From positions 124,001 to 188,000 of the forward strand of contig NZ_BMQA01000013.1 in the NCBI RefSeq assembly GCF_014647875.1: DNA of 64,000 nucleotides, given 5' to 3'. This document shows positions 55,166 to 63,038 of this stretch, piece by piece. The notes under the pieces are model-generated. The model ran no database searches and was not told the DNA's origin. It saw nothing but the letters and a program-made list of their open reading frames with translations. A program made the translations under genes and the position numbers. This stretch comes from Streptomyces brasiliensis (GTDB lineage Bacteria > Actinomycetota > Actinomycetes > Streptomycetales > Streptomycetaceae). Each line of letters starts with the position of its first letter. Position 1 is the stretch's first letter.

Positions 55166-56085
55166 GGCGTGTATCGAAAGTGGATCTTGAGCATGCGATG
55201 ATCTTGATTCGTGGGACGAGGAGATCTGACGGATGCGCAGTGGGCAGTGCTGGAGCCGCTGTTGCCGAAGGGCAAGGAGCCGGGCCGGCCGGTGATATGG
55301 ACTCGGCGACGACTGATCGACGGCATACGGTGGCGGATCCGAACCGGGACGCCGTGTCGGGATGTTCTGGAGCGGTACGGGCACTGGGGCCGGGCGTACG
55401 ACCTGTTCCGCCGCTGGCAGCGAGACGGTATCTGGCAGTGGATCTTTACCGAGCTGCAGGCCCGGGCCGACGCCCAGGACCTGATCACCTGGGACCTCAA
55501 CGTCGACTCCACCATCGTCCGGGCCCACCAGCACGCTGCCGGGGCAAGGAAAAGGGGGACCCGCAAAGGAAACCGCCCGGCGGCATCGTCATCGAGCCGG
55601 ACGACCATGGGCTCGGGCGCTCCCGCGGCGGCCTGACCACCAAGCTACACCTGGCCGCCGAGCAGGGGCAGAAGCCCATGTCCATCGTGGTCACAGCCGG
55701 ACAGCGCGGCGACTCCCCGCAGTTCGAACCCGTCCTGGACAAGGTCCGCGTGCCCCGCATGGGGCCGGGCAGGCCGCGCACTCGGCCCGATCGCGTGCGC
55801 GCCGACAAGGCGTACGCCTCCCGGAAGAACCGCGCTTACCTGCGCAGACGTAGAATCCGCTGCACCATCCCTGACAAGGCCGACCAGGCCCGCAACCGAA
55901 AGAAGCTCGGCTCCCGCGGCGGCCGTCCACCGAAGTTCGACCCGGAGGACTACAAGGCCCGGCACGCCGTCGAGTGCGGCATCAACCGGCTGAAGCGGCA
56001 CCGGGCCGTCGCCACGCGATACGACAAACTTGCTGTCCGCTACGAAGCGACAGTGCTTGTTGCCGCCATCGACGAATGGCTGTGA
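55166..56085 (+). mobile_element. IS5-family (IS427-type) transposase, two-frame with -1 frameshift
   Basis: Frame one (55211-55636) encodes LTDAQWAVLEPLLPKGKEPG, RWRIRTGTPCRDVLERYG and NVDSTIVRAHQHAAG with the first DDE Asp. The rest continues in the -1 frame to 56085 (GRSRGGLTTKLHLAAEQGQK, RVRADKAYASRKNR with the second Asp, HAVECGINRLKRHRAVATRYDK with the Glu). A slippery AAAAGGGGG at about 55551-55559 fits programmed -1 shifting. The left end begins just after the HATPase stop. No matching right inverted repeat was found, so that end may be deleted. GTG 55211 is the start. Confidence 0.85.
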
Positions 56086-56248
56086 CCGGCACGCGACCAC
56101 GTCTCAAGCCCACACCGCCCTGACCACGGCGTGGCCTGCTGCAGCCGCCCGCCCGTAGAAACCTTGGAGGCGCCTGTGATAGTCGAGGAACTCCTGGGAC
56201 CGGGGGCGTACCTGATCGGTTCGCCAACTGGGCGGCGGACGGCCGGAG
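56086..56248. other. Gap after IS5 element
   Basis: The minus strand reads SQEFLDYHRRLQGFYGRAAA in an open frame, but no family or ribosome site was recognised. No IS terminal repeat is visible. Confidence 0.25.
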
Positions 56249-57016
56249 TCAGAGGGAACTGCGAGGTGACGGCCAGTCAAGGTCCACAACCTGGCCGGCT
56301 CTGGCGACATCGACAGGGCAGAAGCAGCCGCGACGGGCGGCGTCGAGGGCGGCAGCAGGATCGGACCGGGGCCACAGATGCGTCAGGAGCAGTCGACCCG
56401 TCCCGGCGCGGTCGGCGTACTGGCCGGCCTGAAGGGCGCTGGACAGGAACGTGCTGTCCTCGCAGGGAACTTGGTAGGGGTACGTCGCCTCGGCGAGGAA
56501 GAGATCGGTGTCCCGCGCCAGCTCGACCAGGTCGGGACTGGGACCGGTGTCACCGGTGTAGGCGAGGCTCCGCCCTCCGGCGCTCAGACGCAGGCCGGCA
56601 TTGGGTACGAAGTGCGGCAGATCCCAGGAGGCGACGCGGAACGGACCTACCTCGAATCCGGATCCGGCAGTGAACTCGCGTAGGCGGTAAGCGTCTTGGA
56701 GCATGCCGGGCCGGTCCAGTGCCAGCACCGCATCGATCGCGCCGGGCAGGGTGTGTACCGGCAGGGCCGGGGGCGGGTCCTCGCGCAGGGCTCTGGCCCG
56801 CAACAGCGGATTGAGGTCCGCGCAGTGGTCCGGGTGACCATGGCTGATCAGCACGGCGTCGACCTGCTCGGCGGCGGCCCGCTCCAGCAGCCTGGGCAGG
56901 ACCGCATAGCCGGGATCGAGTAGCAGCCGGAACCCGTCGTGCTCCAGCAGATAACCGCTGCACGCCTGACCGGCGGCGGGCCAGGCACCGCACCCGCCGA
57001 GCACAGTGAGCCTCAT
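56249..57016 (-). CDS. MBL-fold metallo-hydrolase
   Basis: The 255-residue protein has the beta-lactamase fold: MRLTVLGGCGAWPAAGQACS, the metal motif AVLISHGHPDHCADLNP (HxHxDH), SLAYTGDTGPSPDLVELA with the bridging Asp, and a C-terminal LLLTHLWPRSDP His. It resembles the RNase Z/ElaC-like subgroup of small hydrolases with unknown substrate. ATG 57016 is the natural start, with the strand coming straight after. It stands alone, 41 bp from the GNAT gene stop. Confidence 0.88.
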   Translation of the reverse strand: MRLTVLGGCGAWPAAGQACSGYLLEHDGFRLLLDPGYAVLPRLLERAAAEQVDAVLISHGHPDHCADLNPLLRARALREDPPPALPVHTLPGAIDAVLALDRPGMLQDAYRLREFTAGSGFEVGPFRVASWDLPHFVPNAGLRLSAGGRSLAYTGDTGPSPDLVELARDTDLFLAEATYPYQVPCEDSTFLSSALQAGQYADRAGTGRLLLTHLWPRSDPAAALDAARRGCFCPVDVARAGQVVDLDWPSPRSSL

Positions 57017-57057
57017 GTGGTCACAGCGTACTTGCCGCTCCTCGACGTACGGAGGCT

Positions 57058-57579
57058 TCAGGTCAGGGGCAACCGCATGATCGTCAGGTCGAGCCAGCGG
57101 CCGAACTTCGTGCCGACTTCCGGGATCGTCCCCGCGCGTTGGAACCCGAACCTTTCGTGCAGTCGGATCGACGCGGTGTTCTCCGCTTCGATGCCGGCGA
57201 TCACCACATGGTGGCCAGCCTCGCGTGCCGAGGTGACCAGCGCGGCCAGCAGAGCCGACCCGATCCCGAGCCCGTGCCGGTCTTCGCGGACGTAGACCGA
57301 GTCCTCCACCGTGTGACGGTACCCATCCAGCTCCCGCCAGGGTCCGTACACCGCGAACCCGGCCACCTCGCCGTCGACCTCCGCCACGAGCGCGGACCCG
57401 CGTTCCAGATGCGCGGCCAGCCAGGCCGCGCCCTCGGCAGGGGACTGCGTCGTCTGCGTCCACAGAGCGGTCGAGGACTCGATCGCGTGATTGCGGATCG
57501 CGCGGATCGCCTCCGCGTCGCCGGGGCGTGCCCCACGCGCCGTCACAGAGGTACCGTTCCTCTCGTATATTGGATTCAT
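57058..57579 (-). CDS. GNAT acetyltransferase (phosphinothricin-acetyltransferase-like)
   Basis: The 173-residue protein has the GNAT core: ARPGDAEAIRAIRNHAIESS, ALVAEVDGEVAGFAVYGPWR, YVREDRHGLGIGSALLAALV (acetyl-CoA loop R/G-x-x-G-x-G/A) and ENTASIRLHERFGFQRAGTI. The pattern is that of PAT/MddA-type enzymes that acetylate amino groups of methionine sulfone or phosphinothricin-like compounds. Its start codon overlaps that of the divergent XRE gene inside a palindrome, so the transcript may be leaderless and repressed by that regulator. Confidence 0.88.
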   Translation of the reverse strand: MNPIYERNGTSVTARGARPGDAEAIRAIRNHAIESSTALWTQTTQSPAEGAAWLAAHLERGSALVAEVDGEVAGFAVYGPWRELDGYRHTVEDSVYVREDRHGLGIGSALLAALVTSAREAGHHVVIAGIEAENTASIRLHERFGFQRAGTIPEVGTKFGRWLDLTIMRLPLT

Positions 57580-57586
57580 GTCCAAC
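57571..57586. promoter_or_regulatory. Palindrome over shared start codons
   Basis: TTGGATTCATGTCCAA (57570-57585) has TTGGA/TCCAA arms around the CATG that holds both the GNAT and XRE start codons. It lies next to TATAT on the left and ACATAGTAG on the right, which could serve as -10 elements. XRE binding here would shut both genes. Confidence 0.6.
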
Positions 57587-58168
57587 ATAGTAGATCCTCT
57601 GGTGAGGCAGATCGCGGCCCGCGTCCGCACCGAACGGGAACGCCGCCGGTGGACCCTGGCCCAGCTCGCAGACGCCTCCGGCGTCTCCCAGGCCATGATC
57701 AGCAGGATCGAGCGGGGCGAAAGCAGCCCCACCGCTGTCGTCCTCGGGAAGTTGTCCGCCGCCTTCCAGCTCGGCGTCGCCTCCCTGCTCGCCCTTGCCG
57801 AAGGAACGCCGGACGACGCCGAGGAGTCCGCAGGGGTGCGGCGCGGGGCCGCCGCCGCCCAGTGGCGCGACCGCGCCACCGGCTACCGGCGCCGGCAGAT
57901 CACCGGCCCGCGCTTTCCCGCGGAGGTCGCCGAGATCCGTCTGCCGGCCGGAGCCCGCGTGCCGTATCCCGCGGCGGCCTTCGCCTTCGTACGACAGGTC
58001 GTCTGGGTCCTGGAGGGCCGACTCACCTTCCACGACGGCGACACGGTCCACCACCTCGACGCGGGCGACACCATCGAACTCGGCGAACCCTGCGAGCGCG
58101 TCTTCGTCAACTCCGGCGATACGGAGTGCCGTTACGCCGTCATCCTCACCCGCGCAGCCCACCCGTGA
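57578..58168 (+). CDS. XRE-cupin regulator
   Basis: The 196-residue protein has an HTH (RQIAARVRTERERRRWTLAQ, LADASGVSQAMISRIERGESSPTAVVLGKLSAAF) and a C-terminal cupin (PAGARVPYPAAAFAFVRQVVWVLEGRLTFHDG, HHLDAGDTIELGEPCERVFVN). Such MerR-like small regulators bind small ligands in the cupin and repress neighbouring enzymes. The start at 57578 overlaps the GNAT start by two bases (CATG). It probably regulates the GNAT gene and itself. Confidence 0.9.
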   Translation: MSNIVDPLVRQIAARVRTERERRRWTLAQLADASGVSQAMISRIERGESSPTAVVLGKLSAAFQLGVASLLALAEGTPDDAEESAGVRRGAAAAQWRDRATGYRRRQITGPRFPAEVAEIRLPAGARVPYPAAAFAFVRQVVWVLEGRLTFHDGDTVHHLDAGDTIELGEPCERVFVNSGDTECRYAVILTRAAHP

Positions 58169-58327
58169 GGCGCGCCGTGCCCCCGGGCGCCGTCACGGGT
58201 CGCCTGGTCGTTCATGGCTTGGGCAAACGGGCCGCGCGGCGACAGCGATCTTCGTCACTTCCGCGGGTCGGGTACCCGTGATCCGGACGACCGAGTGTCC
58301 GTGACGGGTCAGCGCCACCGTCCGTGG

Positions 58328-59011
58328 TCAGGCGTAACCGAGCGCGGCGAACCAGTCGCCGCGCCCTCGCCGGGTGAGGTCGAGGATGTGCCACACCGGG
58401 TTGAGCAGATCGATGCCACGCTGGTCGATGTCGTCGGACATCCGGGGATGCGCCGAGTAGAAGTGCCGCACCGAGCCGTCGTCGTCGCGCGTGAACACGG
58501 AAACCGTCGAGTCCTGATTGCCGTCGGCGTCCTCGCTGCCCAGGTCGTACTTGAACGTGCCGGCCCCGGCGCTCAGCAGGCGCAGATTCGTCCAGTTCCG
58601 GTTTCGGGCGTGCGCGCGGAGGGCGGGCGGGTCGGCCGCGGCGACGACCGCGAAGTCGACGTTCTGCGCGATGTGCTGGGCCACTCCGTTGAACCCGTCG
58701 CACCACATCGTGCACATGGGACACGGCTCGGTCTGCTTCTTGCCGTACATCAGGTGGTAGACGACCAGGTCGCGCCCGGGCCGGGTGAACAGCTCGCTCA
58801 GCCGAACGGTCCGCGTCGGCGCGTCACCCTCCTCCAGATCGGCAGGCCCCTCCTCGAACACGTAGTCCTCGACGACCGGTCCCGGCGGCAACCGCCGACG
58901 CAGGCCGGCGACCCGCTCCCGCTGCCGCATCAATTCGATCTCGGCCTGCCGCAGCTCCTCGCGGGCACTGACGTAGTCGGCCGATTCCCCGGTGAGATTG
59001 GTTGGACGCAT
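58328..59011 (-). CDS. DUF899 thioredoxin-like protein
   Basis: The 227-residue protein has the DUF899 layout: a helical N-terminus (ADYVSAREELRQAEIELMRQ), then a thioredoxin-like fold with LVVYHLMYGKKQTEPCPMCTMWCDGFNG (CPMC plus a further Cys) and SVFTRDDDGSVRHFYSAHP. It probably acts as a thiol-redox protein. It is preceded by a good ribosome site and stands alone. An N-terminal remnant of a second member is at 28185-28309. Confidence 0.88.
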   Translation of the reverse strand: MRPTNLTGESADYVSAREELRQAEIELMRQRERVAGLRRRLPPGPVVEDYVFEEGPADLEEGDAPTRTVRLSELFTRPGRDLVVYHLMYGKKQTEPCPMCTMWCDGFNGVAQHIAQNVDFAVVAAADPPALRAHARNRNWTNLRLLSAGAGTFKYDLGSEDADGNQDSTVSVFTRDDDGSVRHFYSAHPRMSDDIDQRGIDLLNPVWHILDLTRRGRGDWFAALGYA

Positions 59012-59126
59012 CGCTACTCCCGACCTGTCTGCTGTCTGGTCGCCCGCATGTGCTCCGGTTCACACCGTACGCCCGCACACCGGGCCCGGCAGGCTGCGGA
59101 ATGACAGGGAGTGGCAGTTGCGGCGT

Positions 59127-59540
59127 TCACTCGTCGTCGAGTTGATGGTCGGCCCAGACGTAGCTCTCGGGCAGCAGGTCGGTGACGGGGACGGCCCGGG
59201 CGCGGTCAGCCGTGCCGACGATGACTTTGACGGTGGGGAAGTAGTCGAGCAGGACCTGACGGCATCGGCCGCACGGGGGAACCACCCCTCGCTCGCGGTC
59301 GCCGACAGCGACGATCGTGACCAGGTCGTAGGCGCCCTGGGCGGCTGCCGTGCCGATGAGGACCAGCTCGGCGCAGGGGCCACCGGTGAAGTGGTAGACG
59401 TTCACCGCGGTGACGATCCGCCCGTCCCCGGTGCGGGCCGCCGCTGCGACGGTGTGGTTGTCGCCCTGGCAACGCGTGCGAGCGACGTGGGCCGCGACTT
59501 CGACGAGTTCGTGATCGACGTCAGGGGTGTGCGTGGTCAT
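59127..59540 (-). CDS. Cytidine deaminase-like enzyme
   Basis: The 137-residue protein has the zinc site of nucleoside deaminases: NVYHFTGGPCAELVLIG (Cys-Ala-Glu) and ERGVVPPCGRCRQVLLDYFP (PCxxC). The short length and HFTGGPCAE pattern are like blasticidin-S or cytidine deaminases. It hydrolyses cytidine or a related nucleoside to the uridine form. ATG 59540 starts the protein. It is divergent from the DHFR-like gene. Confidence 0.85.
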   Translation of the reverse strand: MTTHTPDVDHELVEVAAHVARTRCQGDNHTVAAAARTGDGRIVTAVNVYHFTGGPCAELVLIGTAAAQGAYDLVTIVAVGDRERGVVPPCGRCRQVLLDYFPTVKVIVGTADRARAVPVTDLLPESYVWADHQLDDE

Positions 59541-59648
59541 CAGCTCTGCCTTTGTCTGTGTCGGGCGGACGTTCGTCCGAGCGACGGTGCTGGGCAAATG
59601 TATGTCGGTGGTGCGGGCGGTCTGTACTCGCGACGGAAGGGAGCAAGC

Positions 59649-60193
59649 GTGCCGAGCCATTCCGTCATCACGTCGCTCGACGGTTGCACGGCCGATCCCG
59701 AAGGCAGGTTCGACTGGGCCGAGCCGGACGAGGAGGAGCTCGCCGCCATCAATGATCTCGAGAGGGAGATCGGGACGTACCTGTACGGCCGCCGGATGTA
59801 CGAGACCATGGTCTTCCGGGAGACCGCTTCCGTCGAGGAGCACTCGCCCGCGGTGCGGGACTTCGCCCGGATCTGGAGTTCCGCGGACAAGGTCGTCCAC
59901 TCGAGCACACTGGAGGTGGTGTCCAGCGCGCGGACGCGGATCGAGCGGCGTTTCGCCCCCGATGCCGTCCGGACGCTGAAGGAACACGCGGACGTCAGCG
60001 TCGGTGGTCCGACCCTCGCCGGGCAGGCGGCCAAGGCGGGCCTGGTCGACGAATATCACCTGTTCGTCGTGCCCGTGCCGTCGGTGGAGGCACACCGGTC
60101 TTCCCGGAAGGGGTTCGTGTTCGGCCTGAGACAGTCGACGAGCACCGATTCGACAGCGGCGTGTCGTATTTGCGCTATCGGGCGCAGAGGTGA
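59649..60193 (+). pseudogene. DHFR-family (RibD C-terminal-like) protein, frameshifted
   Basis: The first frame reads HSVITSLDGCTADPEGRFDW, GTYLYGRRMYETMVFRETAS, VSVGGPTLAGQAAKAGLVDE and YHLFVVPV. At about 60080 the frame must shift one base to give VGGGTPVFPEGVRVRPE and the standard end HRFDSGVSYLRYRAQR at 60193. The full length is then about 181 residues, normal for the family of NADPH-dependent reductases. GTG 59649 follows AAGGGAG. Mutation or sequencing error. Confidence 0.7.
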
Positions 60194-60702
60194 TCTCGGC
60201 TGGTCCGGCCACGGCTGCGTGATCCGTCGTGGTGACGACGACGGCCCCGGCCAGGCCGACCACCGAGACCGGCGACCTTCTCCGGGGCTCGGCGTGACAG
60301 TGGAGGGGTTGACGGCGGATGAGGCCGAAGGTCGTCTGCGGCGCCGGGGGCCCAGTGCCGTCCGCTCGCAGCGCGCCCGGGGCCTGCTCGTGCTCCGGCG
60401 CCAGGTGCGTTCGCCGATGCTCGGCAATGCTGCCGGTCCACGTCGCGGGCGCGTTGACCACCTCGACCTTCGTCATCGACGTGGCCCGGGCCGAGCCCGG
60501 CCCGGTCGGTACCCGTACCGCCGTGGGCGACCGCCACCTGCCCGCAGGGCGGCCCGCTTCAGCGTGTCCCACCTGCGAACACCGGCTCGCCGATGAGCGA
60601 AGGGTGCTTGCCACGGCAAACCCCGGTCCACCACCAACGGCATTAAATACATGTACATTTGGAGAAACTCTAGCCGTTGCGGGTCCGGGGAGGCTGACGG
60701 CC
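60194..60702 (+). pseudogene. P-type ATPase N-terminal remnant and spacer
   Basis: From about 60297 the frame reads VEGLTADEAEGRLRRRGPSA and RSQRARGLLVLRRQVRSPML, like the N-terminus of a magnesium-type P-type ATPase. It then breaks and no membrane helix or DKTG is present. The rest, up to 60640, contains no gene I recognise. The end holds an AT-rich operator at 60645-60660. Confidence 0.45.
60645..60660. promoter_or_regulatory. AT-rich palindrome upstream of ArsR-like gene
   Basis: AAATACATGTACATTT is an imperfect palindrome centred on ACATGT and is strikingly AT-rich. It lies 43 bp before the regulator start and is a plausible operator. Confidence 0.55.
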
Positions 60703-61389
60703 ATGGCCAGGGGCCACGTACGAGAGCGGCAACCTGAGTTGTCGCCTCGCCGTCGCGCCGTACTCGACGCCGTGCGGGACGCCCCTGCCCCATCGGGCGT
60801 CACCGAAGTCGCGGACCGGCTGAGCGTGCATCCCAACACGGTGCGCTTCCACCTGGACGCGCTCGTGGCGCAGGGCCGTATCGAGCGGACGGTGGAGGAG
60901 CCGTCCGGGCCGGGACGGCCACGCACCGTCTACACCTCACGGCAGGGCATGGACCGGGGTGGAGAGCGCCGCTACCGTCTGCTGGCCCGGATCCTGCTCG
61001 GCCAGTTGGAGTCGACCGGGCCCGATGCAGAGGCCGCGGCCACCGCCGCGGGGCGCGCGTGGGGGCGGTATCTCGTCGAGCAATGGCCCCCTTCCAGCCG
61101 CCCGACCGCGCGGGAGGCCCTCGAGCGGCTCGCCGAGATGCTCACGGACTTGGGCTTCGACCCGTGGATCACTGACGAGGGCGGGCCGGTCGGCAGCATA
61201 CGGCTACGGCACTGCCCCTTCCTCGAGCTCGCCGAGGAATACGGCACGATCGTCTGTCCACTGCATCTGGGCCTGATCCGGGGCGCCTTGGCCGAACTGA
61301 GCGCCCCCCTGGAGGCCACCCGACTCGAACCGTTCGCCGAGCCCGACGCGTGCCTGGCACACCTCGCCGCCTCCGGAACCGCCGCATAG
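60703..61389 (+). CDS. ArsR/DeoR-like HTH regulator with Cys-rich C-terminus
   Basis: The 228-residue protein has a winged HTH (LSPRRRAVLDAVRDAPAPSG, VTEVADRLSVHPNTVRFHLDALVAQGRIE). The C-terminal domain ends with IRLRHCPFLELAEEYGTIVCPLHLGLIRGAL, whose Cys and His residues may bind metal or an Fe-S cluster. This matches actinobacterial redox- or metal-sensing HTH regulators. ATG 60703 follows GGGGAGG. It probably controls a lost or distant gene, since its neighbour is a P-type ATPase remnant. Confidence 0.85.
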   Translation: MARGHVRERQPELSPRRRAVLDAVRDAPAPSGVTEVADRLSVHPNTVRFHLDALVAQGRIERTVEEPSGPGRPRTVYTSRQGMDRGGERRYRLLARILLGQLESTGPDAEAAATAAGRAWGRYLVEQWPPSSRPTAREALERLAEMLTDLGFDPWITDEGGPVGSIRLRHCPFLELAEEYGTIVCPLHLGLIRGALAELSAPLEATRLEPFAEPDACLAHLAASGTAA

Positions 61390-61476
61390 GACCGCGCACA
61401 TGCCTTCCGGAACCGAGGAGTTCTTCACCAGACCGCCGGCGAACGCCGACGCACCCAGAGGGAGATCGGACGCGGA

Positions 61477-61704
61477 TCGCCGCCCCCATCGGTCGCCCAG
61501 CGCCCCGCCGAGCAACAGGGCCGCCGCGTAGGTGAGCGTGTAGATCGTCGCGACCCACTGGAGCGAAGTCGCCGAGGCGTGCAGCGAGCTGCCGAGGTCG
61601 GGCAACGCGACGTTGATCATCGTCGAGTTGAACATGCTCAGCATCAGCCCCAGACACATAGCCATAAGGACGACCGTTGTGCTGCTGCGTCCGCGTATCG
61701 GCAC
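61477..61704 (-). pseudogene. MFS transporter, 5' fragment
   Basis: The frame from GTG 61704 reads TTVVLMAMCLGLMLSMFNST, MINVALPDLGSSLHASATSL and VATIYTLTYAAALLLGGALG with DRWGRR, the first two helices and motif A of a DHA2-type drug efflux pump. After DRWGRR the sequence no longer fits an MFS protein and the frame runs antisense into the ArsR-like gene. About 400 residues are missing. It is divergent from a MarR gene, the usual partner. Confidence 0.65.
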
Positions 61705-61722
61705 GAGGCCACTCCCGCTATC

Positions 61723-61741
61723 TATAGGTAGGCTAACTATA
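61723..61741. promoter_or_regulatory. MarR-type operator
   Basis: TATAGGTAGGCTAACTATA is a nearly perfect 19-bp palindrome in the divergent promoter of the MFS fragment and the MarR gene. Its position suits MarR repression of both. Confidence 0.75.
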
Positions 61742-61764
61742 AACGCCGACCGAGGGACCGGGCC

Positions 61765-62190
61765 GTGGACGAGTTGACGAACGAGACGCGCAAGAGACTG
61801 CTGCGGATCAGCCAGGCGGTCCGGCGCGAAGCGGCCGGTCTCCGGGTCACCACCGCGCAGGGGGCCGTACTGAGCCTGCTGAGCGGCGGCCCCATGGGCA
61901 TCGGCGAGCTGGCCCGCGCCGAAGGCGTTCAGCCGCCGACCATGACCCAGCTCGTCAATCGCATGGAGGCGGCGGGGTGGGTGGTGCGTTCGGGGCCGGC
62001 CCGCAGGGGAAGCACGGTGCAGATCACCGCCGTGGGGCGACGGGTGGCGGCGGACGTGTGTGAGAGCCGCAACAAGCTGCTGGCAGAACGCATGGCCGGC
62101 CTCACCGCTGAGGACCGCGAAGCGCTCCGCGCAGTCCTGCCCGTCTTCGACAAGATGTTCGGCGCACCGGTTTCCAGCTCAAACCCGTGA
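61765..62190 (+). CDS. MarR family regulator
   Basis: The 141-residue protein has a winged HTH (LRVTTAQGAVLSLLSGGPMG, IGELARAEGVQPPTMTQLVNRMEAAGWVVR) and the wing RRGSTVQITAVGRRV. MarR proteins respond to phenolic compounds and repress efflux pumps. GTG 61765 follows CGAGGGA. The truncated MFS gene is its probable former target, and the operator sits between them. Confidence 0.9.
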   Translation: MDELTNETRKRLLRISQAVRREAAGLRVTTAQGAVLSLLSGGPMGIGELARAEGVQPPTMTQLVNRMEAAGWVVRSGPARRGSTVQITAVGRRVAADVCESRNKLLAERMAGLTAEDREALRAVLPVFDKMFGAPVSSSNP

Positions 62191-63019
62191 CCGTGGGACG
62201 TCCTCAGGGGCAGGTGAAGCGTCGGACGAGGCCGGCGGCGCGAGGGGTGCGGCGGACGCGGCCTTGGCACACCGGTCGGTCAGGCGTGCGAAGGCGTCCT
62301 TGAGCTCGGCTGGTCCGACCGCTTCGATGTCGGCGTCGAACCTTCCGACGGTGGCGGCCAGGCCGGTCCATGGCCACGAACCCAGGACGAGCCGGCAGCG
62401 GTCCGGGCCGAGCTCCTCGACGAGTCCTTCGCGGGTGTAGCGGGATATGACGTCGGCGGGCAGATCGAGGATCACCTCGTCGCGAAAGGGCCGGCCGCCG
62501 GAACCGCCCGGTCCTCCGGAACCGACGGAGCCCCGGAATCTGCCGGCCACGAAGGCGGCCACGTCACCGCCGGGCAGCTCGCGTGGAGTGAAGCGGGGCC
62601 CTGCAGGCGTACGCGGGCTGATCCGGTCGGCCCGGAAAATGCGCCAGTCGTCGCGATCGACGTCCCACGCGACGAGGCACCAGCGCCCGCCCCGATTGCC
62701 GAGGTGATGGGGCCGGACCCGGCCCGGTGGAGTCGCGGTCCGCTCGCCGTCGCCCGCTCCCGATGGGGATGCGGGGGTGTAGTCGAAGCGCGGCACCTCA
62801 TGGGTGGGGACGGGGCGCTGAGCGTCATGAGCACGCTGCTGTCGACCTGCGGGCCCCGCTCGAGCGGTGGCTCGAGCGGGGCCCGGACGGTGTCGATACG
62901 GCGGCGCAGTCGTGCGGGCATGACCTGGCGAACGGTGGTCGGTGCGCGCGCCGCCGCTTCCTCGATGCCGGCGCCGGTGGTGGTGGCGAGCTGGAGCGCG
63001 ACGGGCGTGGCACGCACGC
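62179..63019 (-). pseudogene. WYL-domain regulator, N-truncated and frameshifted
   Basis: The readable C-terminal half reads VRATPVALQLATTTGAGIEE and QVMPARLRRRIDTVR from 63019. It shifts frame near 62790 and goes on as RFDYTPASPSGAGDGERTAT, HHLGNRGGRWCLVAWDVDRD and FRADRISPRTPAGPRFTPRE. These are WYL-regulator features (the WYL core here is WCL). The N-terminal HTH is absent. The broken end abuts the convergent endonuclease gene. Not functional. Confidence 0.65.
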
Positions 63020-63038
63020 CACGCCTGTCGTCCGTGAA

